Shown here: in pieces, positions 1-7,557 of the stretch
How positions within the stretch are numbered: the first letter of the stretch is position 1
Layout of the letters: every line of letters starts with the position of its first letter
The notes under the pieces: generated by a model
Database searches by the model: none
What the model was told of the DNA's origin: nothing
Seen by the model: the letters and a program-made list of their open reading frames with translations, nothing else
NCBI RefSeq assembly: GCF_002848345.1
Contig: NZ_CP025429.1
Span: 992,001-1,056,000, forward strand
Length of the DNA stretch: 64,000 bases
Direction of reading: 5' to 3'
Source of the DNA: Chromobacterium sp. ATCC 53434
GTDB taxonomy: Bacteria; Pseudomonadota; Gammaproteobacteria; Burkholderiales; Chromobacteriaceae
Made by a program: the position numbers and the translations under genes

Positions 1-57
1 GCTCGCTGCGGTCAGGGGGCGATTGTCGCATAGCCGGCACGCGAATGCGTAAAAGCC

Positions 58-85
58 TTGACCTCGCCGGCTGGGTGTTTACGAT
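58..85 (+). promoter_or_regulatory. Candidate sigma-70 promoter for the acetyltransferase gene
   Basis: TTGACC (58-63) and TACGAT (80-85) are separated by 16 bases and lie 26 bases before the first gene's ATG. The match is fair and no operator-like dyad is convincing. This is a sequence-pattern call only. Confidence 0.35.
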
Positions 86-111
86 GGGAGTATCGACTGG
101 GAGAGCCGTCA

Positions 112-630
112 ATGAAAATCGAATCCGCCAGCGAGCAGCATATGGCTGCCTATCGCCGCTATTTCCAGCGCTGTCGCGGCGAAGACTTCGAGTATTACCG
201 GGAGCTGGGCGACGACGCCGACGGCTGGTTCCGCAAGATGGTCAGGCATGCCGACGGCGAGGCGCTGCCGGCCGGCTGGGTGCCTTACCAGACCTGGTTC
301 CTGCTGGAGGACGATGGCGAGATCGCCGGCGCGGCCAGGCTGCGACGCGGCGAGACCGAGGTGATCCAGGACCGGATAGGCCATATCGGCTTCGAGGTGC
401 TGCCCGAGTGGCGCGGCAACGGTTACGGGCGCGTGCTGCTGCAATACGTGCAGGCGATGGCCGGCCAGCCGGCCTGCGGCAACTGGGTGGTGGTGTGCGA
501 TTCCGCCAATCCGGCGGCGACCCGAACCGTCGAGGCTTGCGGCGGTCAGATGCTGGAGGATGTCAGGCTGGCGGACGGCACGGTGTTGCGGCGCTACAGC
601 CTGACCTCGCTGGCCAGTCTGATCGAGTAG
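112..630 (+). CDS. GNAT family N-acetyltransferase
   Basis: A 172-residue single-domain GNAT protein that should transfer an acetyl group from acetyl-CoA to an unknown amine. The core is visible in order: an acidic N-terminal helix region, a beta hairpin around FLLEDDGEIAGAARL, then IGFEVLPEWRGNGYG, which is the strand 4/motif A segment with the R-G-x-G-x-G/A pyrophosphate loop, and a C-terminal strand with DSANPAATRTVEACGG. The ATG at 112 is chosen because GGGAG lies about 8 bases upstream; an earlier in-frame TTG at 58 falls on the predicted promoter. It is monocistronic by position, followed by scpB 76 bases downstream. The substrate cannot be inferred. Confidence 0.8.
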   Translation: MKIESASEQHMAAYRRYFQRCRGEDFEYYRELGDDADGWFRKMVRHADGEALPAGWVPYQTWFLLEDDGEIAGAARLRRGETEVIQDRIGHIGFEVLPEWRGNGYGRVLLQYVQAMAGQPACGNWVVVCDSANPAATRTVEACGGQMLEDVRLADGTVLRRYSLTSLASLIE

Positions 631-706
631 TTTCCCGCGCGGCGGAAAACGTGTAGAATCCTCGGCTTCCCGCGCTTGAAACCCGAATCTCCGGCATCAC
701 GGTTTA

Positions 707-1339
707 ATGTCCACCATTACCGACTTGAAATATTTGAAGATCGTGCTGGAGACGGCCTTGCTGACCGCACAGGAACCGTTGCCGGTATCGCAGCTGAAGC
801 GGCTGTTCACCGAGGACGTCAAGGCGGCGCTGATCAACGACATACTGGAACAGATCCAGGTCGACTGGCGGGGACGCGGCATCGAGCTGGTCAAGCTGGC
901 TTCCGGCTGGCGCTTCCGCGCTCGGGCCGAATTCACGCCTTATCTGAACCGGCTCAATCCGGAAAAGCCGCCGCGCTACTCGCGGGCGGTGATGGAAACG
1001 TTGGCGATCATCGCCTACAAACAACCTGTGACCCGTGGCGACATCGAAGCCATACGCGGGGTGTCGGTGTCCACCAATGTGATGCAGACGCTGCTTGAGC
1101 GCGGCTGGATCGAGGTCATCGGCCACAAGGACGTACCGGGCCGGCCCGGCCTGTACGCCACCACGCGCAAATTCCTGGACGATCTGAGCTTTGTTTCGCT
1201 GAATGATCTGCCGCCGCTGGCGGAGCTGGGAAGCCTGGTGGCGCCGGACCCTAAAACGCAGGACGACGGCCCCGATGCGGGCGCGGACGATCTCCCCCTC
1301 GACGATGAGGCGGACAATTTAGAGCCTGTCGCAGAATAA
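707..1339 (+). CDS. scpB: Segregation and condensation protein ScpB
   Basis: ScpB is the winged-helix (kite) subunit of the SMC-ScpA-ScpB condensin that compacts and segregates the chromosome. The 210 residues carry two winged-helix units: the N-terminal one around residues 8-90 and the second around 95-165, with the family signature [23 protein letters not shown] and the following GRPGLYATT segment. The last 40 residues are acidic and low complexity ([18 protein letters not shown]), a common variable tail. No scpA is visible upstream within the window. rluB follows 37 bases downstream on the same strand, the usual scpB-rluB order in proteobacteria, so the two are probably cotranscribed. Confidence 0.93.
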   Translation: MSTITDLKYLKIVLETALLTAQEPLPVSQLKRLFTEDVKAALINDILEQIQVDWRGRGIELVKLASGWRFRARAEFTPYLNRLNPEKPPRYSRAVMETLAIIAYKQPVTRGDIEAIRGVSVSTNVMQTLLERGWIEVIGHKDVPGRPGLYATTRKFLDDLSFVSLNDLPPLAELGSLVAPDPKTQDDGPDAGADDLPLDDEADNLEPVAE

Positions 1340-1376
1340 CCGTTCTGCCAGTTGCTCCCATTGAAAGAGCAAGCAC

Positions 1377-2819
1377 ATGTCTACAAAAGGACAACGTACC
1401 CACGCGCGCCAGCCGGTTGCGCGTGCCAAAGGCCATGAAACCTCGCAGCCGCGCCAGAACGCCGGCCGCTCCCAGGGCCAGGGCCAGGGCCGCCAGGGCA
1501 AGTCCTCGCCGGCCGGCGGCGCCCAGCCGCGTTTTCCGCAACAGCAGCAGGGCCAGCAAGGCCAGCAGGGCCGCCGCGGCGGTCCGCGCCAGCAGCAGCG
1601 CGACGCCTACGGCAATCCGGTGATGCCGTCGAAGGACGGCGTGCCGCTGTTCAAGATGTCGCGCCGCGAACAGGAACAGCAGATGATGGCCGCGGGCAAC
1701 CGCAAGCCGCAGTATCAGCGGGACAGCAACGGCGACGTCAACGGCAATGTCTCGCTGGATCATGAACAACGTTTCGGCAACAAGAACGCCGCTCGCCCGG
1801 CGGCCAACGGCAATGCCGGCCGCCAGGGCGGCGCCGGCAAGGCCCCGCAGGCCGACGCGAAGACGGACAACCGGTCCAGGGGCGACGGCAGGCCGAAGCA
1901 ACTGGTGCAGAAGGCCAAGAAGCTGCGTCTGCGCAGTCCGAACCAGGACATCAAGAGCAAGGCCCAGAAGCTGAAGGAAGTGCGCGTCGATCTGAACGAG
2001 ATCGAGCCGGTGCGCCTGCAGAAGGCGCTGTCTTCGTCCGGCGTCGGTTCGCGTCGCGAGATGGAAGAGTGGATCGAGGCCGGCCTGGTGCTGGTCAACG
2101 GCAAGAAAGCCAGCCTGGGCGACAAGGTCGGCCCGCACGACAAGGTGACGGTCAAGGGCGACGCCATCAAGCTGAAATGGCCGGACCGCCTGCCGCGCGT
2201 CATCATGTACCACAAGGAAGAGGGCGAGATCGTCACCCGCGACGATCCGGAAGGCCGCGTCACCGTGTTCGACCGCCTGCCGCAGGCCAAGTCCAGCCGC
2301 TGGGTGGCCGTCGGCCGCCTGGACGTCAATACCGCCGGCCTGCTGCTGATCACGACCAGCGGCGAATTGGCCAACCGCATGATGCACCCGAGCTTCGAGG
2401 TCGAGCGCGAGTACTCGGTGCGCGTGCTGGGCGAGCTGACCCCGGAAATCATGAAGGAAATGGTCAAGGGCGTGGAGCTGGAGGACGGCGAGGCGCGCTT
2501 CGACCGCATCTTCCAGACCGGCGGCCAGGAAGAGTCGGCCAACCAGTGGTTCAACGTGGTGATCAAGGAAGGCCGCAATCGCGAAGTGCGTCGGATGTTC
2601 GAGCATTTCGGCCTGACGGTCAGCCGGCTGATGCGCGTGCGCTTCGGCAATATCGGCCTGCCCCCGCGGCTGAAGCGCGGCCAGTTCTATGAACTGAACG
2701 CGGCCGAGGTGGCGGCGGTGATGAAGTGGTCCAACCTGACGGTGACCGGCGGCAAGAAGGCCGGCGGCCAGCGCAGGGGCTCGGCGCGCAAGCCCAAGGC
2801 CGCGCCGCGTCAGGAATAA
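1377..2819 (+). CDS. rluB: 23S rRNA pseudouridine(2605) synthase RluB with long basic Gln/Gly-rich N-terminal extension
   Basis: RluB isomerises U2605 of 23S rRNA to pseudouridine. The catalytic half is standard: an S4 RNA-binding domain at about residues 212-260 (RLQKALSSSGVGSRREMEEWI), then the RsuA-family synthase domain with the catalytic aspartate in GRLDVNTAGLLL (about residue 316) and the C-terminal GRNREVRRMFEHFGL motif. At 480 residues it is far longer than E. coli RluB (about 290) because of roughly 200 disordered N-terminal residues, rich in Q, G, R and N, with GQQGQQG and GQGQGRQGK stretches. Such extensions are known in betaproteobacterial RluB and probably bind RNA; that role is inference. 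The ATG follows scpB by 37 bases. Confidence 0.92.
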   Translation: MSTKGQRTHARQPVARAKGHETSQPRQNAGRSQGQGQGRQGKSSPAGGAQPRFPQQQQGQQGQQGRRGGPRQQQRDAYGNPVMPSKDGVPLFKMSRREQEQQMMAAGNRKPQYQRDSNGDVNGNVSLDHEQRFGNKNAARPAANGNAGRQGGAGKAPQADAKTDNRSRGDGRPKQLVQKAKKLRLRSPNQDIKSKAQKLKEVRVDLNEIEPVRLQKALSSSGVGSRREMEEWIEAGLVLVNGKKASLGDKVGPHDKVTVKGDAIKLKWPDRLPRVIMYHKEEGEIVTRDDPEGRVTVFDRLPQAKSSRWVAVGRLDVNTAGLLLITTSGELANRMMHPSFEVEREYSVRVLGELTPEIMKEMVKGVELEDGEARFDRIFQTGGQEESANQWFNVVIKEGRNREVRRMFEHFGLTVSRLMRVRFGNIGLPPRLKRGQFYELNAAEVAAVMKWSNLTVTGGKKAGGQRRGSARKPKAAPRQE

Positions 2820-2863
2820 GTTTCGCCGCTAGCCGGCGGATTGACGATACGGGCGATCGCCGA

Positions 2864-3361
2864 ATGGCGGTTGCCCGTTCTGTTTCCGGGGACAATGTGG
2901 AAGATTTCGGCTTGAACGACAGCGCGGCGGCCTTGCCGCCGCCGCGCCGGCAGCGCGCCGCCATCGTCATCATCGAGAACGGCCGCGTGCTGATGATGCG
3001 CCGGGTGAAGCCGGGCAAGGACTATTACGCCTTGCCGGGCGGCAATATCAAGAAGAACGAGACGCCGGCGATAGCCTGCGTGCGCGAGACGCGCGAGGAG
3101 ACCGGCCTCAATGTCTGGCTGGAGGCCGGGCCGCTGTGCGTGCTGGAGAGCGAGAGCCGCACCGAGCACGTCTTCGTCGCGCGCGAGCATCGCGGCATGC
3201 TCAGGCTGGGCGGGCCGGAACTGGCCAAGCTGTCGCCGGACAACCATTACGAGCTGGCCTGGCTGGACGCCGCCGAACTGCGCCGGGTCAAGCTTCGCCC
3301 CAAATCGCTGCTGCCCTACTGTCTGGCCCTGCTGGAAGGCGGGGCGCCGCTTCCGGCATAA
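2864..3361 (+). CDS. NUDIX hydrolase
   Basis: A 165-residue NUDIX protein, predicted to hydrolyse a nucleoside diphosphate linked to another moiety, with divalent metal. The full NUDIX box G-x5-E-x7-R-E-x2-E-E-x-G is present (from GNIKKNETP through RETREETGL), so it should be active. The domain begins near residue 32 (RAAIVIIENGRVLMM), leaving a short non-conserved N-terminus; the exact start is uncertain (the ATG at 2864 is used, later GTG/TTG codons are possible). It lies 44 bases after rluB on the same strand and 53 bases before greB, so it may share their transcript. Substrate not predictable. Confidence 0.82.
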   Translation: MAVARSVSGDNVEDFGLNDSAAALPPPRRQRAAIVIIENGRVLMMRRVKPGKDYYALPGGNIKKNETPAIACVRETREETGLNVWLEAGPLCVLESESRTEHVFVAREHRGMLRLGGPELAKLSPDNHYELAWLDAAELRRVKLRPKSLLPYCLALLEGGAPLPA

Positions 3362-3414
3362 TCGACGGAGCGCGCGGCCCGGCCGCGCGGTCAACCCGCA
3401 TGATGGAAACCGAT

Positions 3415-3969
3415 ATGAGCAAGGCGTTTACCAAGGAAGACGAGCAGCAGGACGACGATCTGCCGGCCGAGAGGCGCTTGCCGGCGTCGACGAAGAACTA
3501 CATCACGCCGGGCGGCTGGCGGCGTTTGAAGGACGAGTTGTACCAGCTGGTCAACCGCGAGCGGCCGGAGATGGTGCAGGTGGTCAACTGGGCGGCCAGC
3601 AACGGCGACCGCTCGGAGAACGGCGACTACCTGTACGGCAAACGCCGGCTGCGGGAGATCGACCGCCGCATCCGTTTTCTGACCAAGCGGCTGGAGATCG
3701 CCGAGGTGGTGGACCCGGAGACGCGCGAGGCGACCGACCAGGTCTTCTTCTCCGCTACCGTGCTGATCCAGCGCGGCGACGGCGGCGAGCAGCGGCTGTC
3801 CATCGTCGGCGTCGACGAGATCGATCTGGCGCGCGGCCGGATCAGCTGGATCTCGCCTATCGCCCGGGCGCTGCTGAAGGCGCGCGAGGGCGACAGCGTG
3901 CTGTTTCGCGGCCCGGACGGCGACGAGGACATCGAGGTGCTGGAAGTGGCTTACGTCCGCATAGACTGA
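3415..3969 (+). CDS. greB: Transcription elongation factor GreB
   Basis: GreB rescues backtracked RNA polymerase by stimulating cleavage of the transcript 3' end. The 184 residues show the N-terminal coiled coil with YITPGGWRRLKDEL, the conserved NGDRSENGDYLYGKRRLREIDRRI tip region whose acidic residues reach the polymerase active site, and the C-terminal FKBP-like domain ending in ISWISPIARALLKAREGDSV. It is longer than E. coli GreB (158) through an acidic N-terminal stretch of about 25 residues. Three in-frame ATGs (3400, 3403, 3415) are close together; 3415 begins the usual MSK sequence. A strong terminator follows the stop codon. Confidence 0.9.
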   Translation: MSKAFTKEDEQQDDDLPAERRLPASTKNYITPGGWRRLKDELYQLVNRERPEMVQVVNWAASNGDRSENGDYLYGKRRLREIDRRIRFLTKRLEIAEVVDPETREATDQVFFSATVLIQRGDGGEQRLSIVGVDEIDLARGRISWISPIARALLKAREGDSVLFRGPDGDEDIEVLEVAYVRID

Positions 3970-3991
3970 GCGGGCGCGGCGCGAAAACGAC

Positions 3992-4022
3992 AACGGCCCG
4001 GGCGAGCGCACCGGGCCGTTTG
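3992..4022 (+). terminator. Intrinsic terminator after greB
   Basis: A perfect 10-bp stem (AACGGCCCGG at 3992-4001 with CCGGGCCGTT at 4011-4020), a 9-base loop and a short T run follow the greB stop by 22 bases. It also separates greB from the convergent MarR gene. Confidence 0.8.
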
Positions 4023-4035
4023 CTTTGGACGGCGC

Positions 4036-4497
4036 TCAGGGCAGCATGTGTTCGGACAGTTTGCCGTTGATCAGAAACCAGTCGCGGGTGGCCCGGTCGC
4101 CGCAGTCGCCGAAGGCGGTCTGCAGCAGGCGCTGTTGTTCGCGGTGCAGGGCCTCTTCCAGCTTCAGGCCTTCCTCGCCCAGCGTCAGCTGCTTGACGCG
4201 CTTGTCGTGAGGCGCGGCCTGGCTGCAGACCAGGCCCATTTCCAGCAACTGCCGCAGCGGGATGTTGATCGCCTGCTTGGTGACGCCGAGAAAGGCGAGC
4301 AGGTCCTTGACCGACAGCTTGGGGTAGCGGGCGACGAAGAACAGGATGCGGTGGTGGACCCGCGCCAGTCCGCGTTTGGCCAGCATCTCGTCCGGCTTGG
4401 TGGTCAAGGCCTTGTAGGCGTAGAAGAAGATTTCGATCGCGGCCCGCGTGTCGACGGCGGGAATGTCGCTTTCCTTCGGTTCTGCGCTGTGGATCAT
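4036..4497 (-). CDS. MarR family winged-helix transcriptional regulator
   Basis: A 153-residue MarR-type repressor or activator. The DNA-binding wing is seen from about residue 45 (RVHHRILFFVARYPKLSVKDLLAFLGVTKQAINIPLRQLLEMGLV), followed by the hairpin (QAAPHDKRVKQLTLGEEG) and the C-terminal dimerisation helix. The VTKQAINIPLRQL recognition helix and the HDKR wing match a MarR subgroup found beside metabolic genes. The ATG at 4497 is used; the frame stays open upstream but without typical protein sequence. The gene is convergent with greB. Inducing ligand and targets are unknown; the upstream intergenic region contains a TGAGAATG/CATTCTCA inverted pair that could be its operator. Confidence 0.85.
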   Translation of the reverse strand: MIHSAEPKESDIPAVDTRAAIEIFFYAYKALTTKPDEMLAKRGLARVHHRILFFVARYPKLSVKDLLAFLGVTKQAINIPLRQLLEMGLVCSQAAPHDKRVKQLTLGEEGLKLEEALHREQQRLLQTAFGDCGDRATRDWFLINGKLSEHMLP

Positions 4498-4804
4498 GAT
4501 GGGTCCTGTTGGTTGATCGGCCGCCGGAGCGGAGGACCGCTGCTCGCTGCGGATGGCCGGGCCGGCGCAGGGGAAGCGCGATGCTCCCGCCGCGCAGGCG
4601 CTTGCTGTCCGAGCCGGGCGAGCACATGCGTGTCGCCATGTCATGTGAGAATGCGTCAGTATCCCGGCAGCGCCGCAATATATCAATGACATTCTCATTT
4701 TCCTGGCCATAGGTAGGGAAATAGTGTTGCGGCGCGGCCTTGCGCGGTTTCCAGCCTGGCTCGGCGGCGGTCCGACGCCGGGAGGGACGATAGCGAGCGG
4801 GCCG
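4498..4804. promoter_or_regulatory. Intergenic region upstream of the MarR gene with an inverted repeat
   Basis: This 307-base gap separates the MarR start from the end of the first oligopeptidase gene (both minus strand), so it should hold the MarR promoter. On the plus strand TGAGAATG near 4646 and CATTCTCA near 4689 form an inverted pair about 35 bases apart. The second copy is part of a local dyad, which reads AATGA-5-TCATT on the minus strand. The spacing would suit a regulator operator or, weakly, an iron-type site. No further gene is seen. Confidence 0.35.
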
Positions 4805-6820
4805 CTAGCCGGCGAGGCCGCGTTTGGCCAGCATCGCCTCCGCCGACGGCTGGCGGCCGCAAAAGGCCAGGAAGGCCTGCTGAGGGGCGCGGGCGTTGCC
4901 GACGCTGAAGATGTGGCGCAGCAGGCTGTCGGCCAGCGCCGGATCGAAGACGTCGCCGGCGGCCTCGAAGCGGGCGAAGGCCTCGGCCTCCAGCACTTCG
5001 GCCCACAGGTAGACGTAGTAGCCGGCCGCGTAACCGCCATTGAACAGATGGTTGAAGTGCGGCAGCGAGTGGGCGAGCCCGGCCTCCGGCGGCAGGCCGT
5101 GGCGGCGGCACAGCTCGGCCTCGAACGCCGCCGGATCGGCCACGCCGTCGGCCTGCTGATGCAGCTCCAGGTCCAGCAGCGCCGAGATGGCGTAGCGCAC
5201 GGTGGCGTAGCCCTGCTGGAAATTCTGCGCCGCCAGGATGCGGGCCAGCAGCGCCGGCGGCGGCGGCTGGCCGGTGTCGGCGTGGCGCGCGTGTTTTTCC
5301 AGCAGCGCCGGCGTCCAGGCCCAGTTTTCCATCAACTGCGACGGCAGCTCGACGAAGTCGCGCAATACCTGGGTGCCGGACAGGCGCTGGTATTCGACGT
5401 CGGACAGCAGGCCGTGCAGCGCGTGGCCGAATTCGTGGAACAGCGTGCGCACGTCGTCGAAGCCGAGCAGCGCCGGCTCGCCGCGGGCGAAATTGGTGTT
5501 GTTGACGACGATGGGCAGCGAGACGCCGCCGTGTCGGCCCTGGGCGCGGTAGACGCTCATCCAGGCGCCGCCCTTCTTGCCGGGGCGGGCGAAGTTGTCG
5601 CTGAGGAAGACGCCGATCGGCCGTTCGCCGCGCAAGACTTCCCAGCCGCGCACGTCGGGGTGGTAGCGCGGCAGGTCGCCGCGTTCGACGAAAGACAGGC
5701 CGAACAGCCTGCCGGCGGCGTCGAACATCGCCGCCCGCATATTCTCCAGCGCGAAGTAGGGCTTCACCTCGGCGTCGTCCAGCGCGTAATCGCGCTGGCG
5801 CAGCTTCTCGGCCAGATAGCGCCAGTCCCATGGCGCGATATCGTCGCCGGCGCCCAGCTCGCGGGCCAGCGCCTGCAATTGTTCCCTTTCCTTCGCCATC
5901 AGCGTCTTGGCCGGCTCCCACACCTGTTCCAGCAGCTTGCGCACCGCCGCCGGCGTGCCGGCCATGCGGTCGCCCAGCGCGAAATCGGCGTAGCTGGCAT
6001 AGCCCAGCAGCCGGGCCTGCCGTTGGCGCAGGCGCAGAATGCGGCTGACGATGGGGCGGTTGTCGCGCCGCGGATTGGTGCCGCGGCCGGTCCAGGCGCG
6101 CCAGACGGCCTCGCGCAGGTCGGCGCGGGCCGAGTGGGCGAGGAAGGCGGTGGCGGAGGAGCGCGCCAGCGTGACGACATGGCCGTCCAGGCCGCGTTGG
6201 CGGGCGGTTTCGGCCATCGCGTCGCGCAAAGACGGCGGCAGGCCGGCCAGCTCCGCCTCGTCGCGCAACGGCAGCGCGTATTCGGATTCGTCGGCCAGCA
6301 CGTTCTGGCCGAACTCGGCGGACAGCCGGGCCAGTTCGGCGACGCAGTCGGCGAATTCGTTGCGCGCTTCATCCTGCAGCCGGGCGCCGGCCATCGTGAA
6401 GTCCAGGTGCAGCCGCTGCAACAGCCGCCGTTCCTCCTCGTTCAACTCCAGTGCCGCCGCCTGGCGCATCACGGCGTCCAGCCGTGCGAACAGCTTTTGA
6501 TCGAGGTAGACGGCGCCGTGGTGGGCGGCCAGCTTCGGCGCCAGCTCGCGCTCGGCGGCGCGCAGTGCCGGGCTGGAGTGCGAGCTGCACAGATTGTGCA
6601 GCACCAGCGTCACCCGCTTCAGCGGCAAGGCCGCCGCCTCCAGCGCCGCCGCGGTGTTGGCGAAGCCCGCCGCCTCGGCCTGGTCGGCGATGGCCGCGAC
6701 CGCTAGCTTGTGTTCGGCCATCAGTTGCTCGATGGCGGGCGCGAAGTGCTCGGCGGCGATGATGTCGAACGGCGGCAACTGGTGCGGCGTGTTCCAGGCT
6801 TGCAGCAGCGGGTTGTTCAT
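4805..6820 (-). CDS. prlC: Oligopeptidase A (M3 metallopeptidase), copy 1
   Basis: A cytosolic zinc endopeptidase of the thimet oligopeptidase family that degrades short peptides, including cleaved signal peptides. The 671 residues match the usual length of about 680. The zinc motif HEFGH is present near residue 462 in LFHEFGHALHGLL, and the second ligand region follows. The N-terminus NPLLQAWNTPHQLPPFD is typical of OpdA. The ATG at 6820 starts this conserved sequence; an upstream in-frame start is unlikely. A second, clearly related gene lies at 7558-9582 on the same strand, so this is one of a tandem pair. The downstream gap contains only the MarR promoter region. Confidence 0.92.
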   Translation of the reverse strand: MNNPLLQAWNTPHQLPPFDIIAAEHFAPAIEQLMAEHKLAVAAIADQAEAAGFANTAAALEAAALPLKRVTLVLHNLCSSHSSPALRAAERELAPKLAAHHGAVYLDQKLFARLDAVMRQAAALELNEEERRLLQRLHLDFTMAGARLQDEARNEFADCVAELARLSAEFGQNVLADESEYALPLRDEAELAGLPPSLRDAMAETARQRGLDGHVVTLARSSATAFLAHSARADLREAVWRAWTGRGTNPRRDNRPIVSRILRLRQRQARLLGYASYADFALGDRMAGTPAAVRKLLEQVWEPAKTLMAKEREQLQALARELGAGDDIAPWDWRYLAEKLRQRDYALDDAEVKPYFALENMRAAMFDAAGRLFGLSFVERGDLPRYHPDVRGWEVLRGERPIGVFLSDNFARPGKKGGAWMSVYRAQGRHGGVSLPIVVNNTNFARGEPALLGFDDVRTLFHEFGHALHGLLSDVEYQRLSGTQVLRDFVELPSQLMENWAWTPALLEKHARHADTGQPPPPALLARILAAQNFQQGYATVRYAISALLDLELHQQADGVADPAAFEAELCRRHGLPPEAGLAHSLPHFNHLFNGGYAAGYYVYLWAEVLEAEAFARFEAAGDVFDPALADSLLRHIFSVGNARAPQQAFLAFCGRQPSAEAMLAKRGLAG

Positions 6821-6851
6821 GCGGTATTCCTTCGGTTTGGACCGGCCGGGC

Positions 6852-7409
6852 TTACTGGGTACCGCCCGGCGTGACGGCGAACTTGCCGCTGACATGGGCG
6901 ACGATGGGGTCCCACTGCGCCCGCTGGCTGGCCGGGTAGCGGATGCGGAAGGTCATGAACTGGTCGTCGGCCAGATAGGTTTTCTGATAGAAGATCTTGT
7001 CGCCCTCGGTGCCGGAGACGACATACCAGTTCTTCTTGATCGCCTTGAAGGTCACCTGGCGGGGTTCGCCGGATTCGGCTTGCCGCTTCAGCGTGCCGCG
7101 GTACTCGTCTTGTAGCGTGTGTTCGGCGGCGTTGTTGGCGCCGAAGGCGGTCATGACGGTCTGCTGGTCCGGCGAGGTGAAGGTCATGCCGTCGCCGTTG
7201 TCCGATCCTTCGCCAGGGATCAGCAGGCCCTTGGGGAAGGGCAGCGAGAACGGGAAGCGGCCGTTTTCATAAGTTTCGTAATGGATGCTCGCCGCTTTTT
7301 CGCTCTGCTGGTGGCTGGCGGGTTCGGCGCGATGCTGCCATTTCCAGTACAGGCCGCCGGCGGCCAGGACGATGAGGGCCGGAGCCAGCCATTTGATTGT
7401 TTTTGTCAT
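6852..7409 (-). CDS. Membrane-anchored hypothetical protein
   Basis: A 185-residue protein of unknown function. Residues 5-23 (IKWLAPALIVLAAGGLYWKW) form one hydrophobic segment that acts as an uncleaved anchor or signal, and the rest should lie in the periplasm. The soluble part reads like a small beta-rich domain (ENGRFPFSLPFPKGLLIPGEGSDNGDG, later KIFYQKTYLADDQFMTFRIRYPASQR), a pattern seen in proteobacterial hypothetical proteins that score user-defined stress or lipoprotein domains, but I do not recognise a named family. It sits between the two oligopeptidase genes on the same strand, 31 bases before copy 1, and may be cotranscribed with it. Confidence 0.65.
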   Translation of the reverse strand: MTKTIKWLAPALIVLAAGGLYWKWQHRAEPASHQQSEKAASIHYETYENGRFPFSLPFPKGLLIPGEGSDNGDGMTFTSPDQQTVMTAFGANNAAEHTLQDEYRGTLKRQAESGEPRQVTFKAIKKNWYVVSGTEGDKIFYQKTYLADDQFMTFRIRYPASQRAQWDPIVAHVSGKFAVTPGGTQ

Positions 7410-7479
7410 GATTGATCGACCAACTTATAACTGAATGGGATGGCTAGTCTATCCATTTTCCCGTCGATGGCAATGGCGA

Positions 7480-7514
7480 CCCGCCCGGCGCGCGGATTCC
7501 GCGCGCCGGGCGGG
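7480..7514. repeat. Perfect 16-bp GC hairpin downstream of prlC copy 2
   Basis: CCCGCCCGGCGCGCGG (7480-7495) and its exact reverse complement (7499-7514) are separated by ATT. It lies 44 bases past the stop of the upstream minus-strand gene. There is no T run on either side, so it is either a stabilising 3' structure or a factor-assisted end rather than a classical intrinsic terminator. Confidence 0.7.
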
Positions 7515-7557
7515 CTGGTGGAGCCGGGCGCTCGCCGCCGCCCGGCCGGCGGCATGA

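Noticed and set aside
58..90. A MerR-type operator in the first promoter
   Set aside because: The -35 to -10 spacing is 16 bases, not the 19-20 typical of MerR-controlled promoters, and the dyad is poor.
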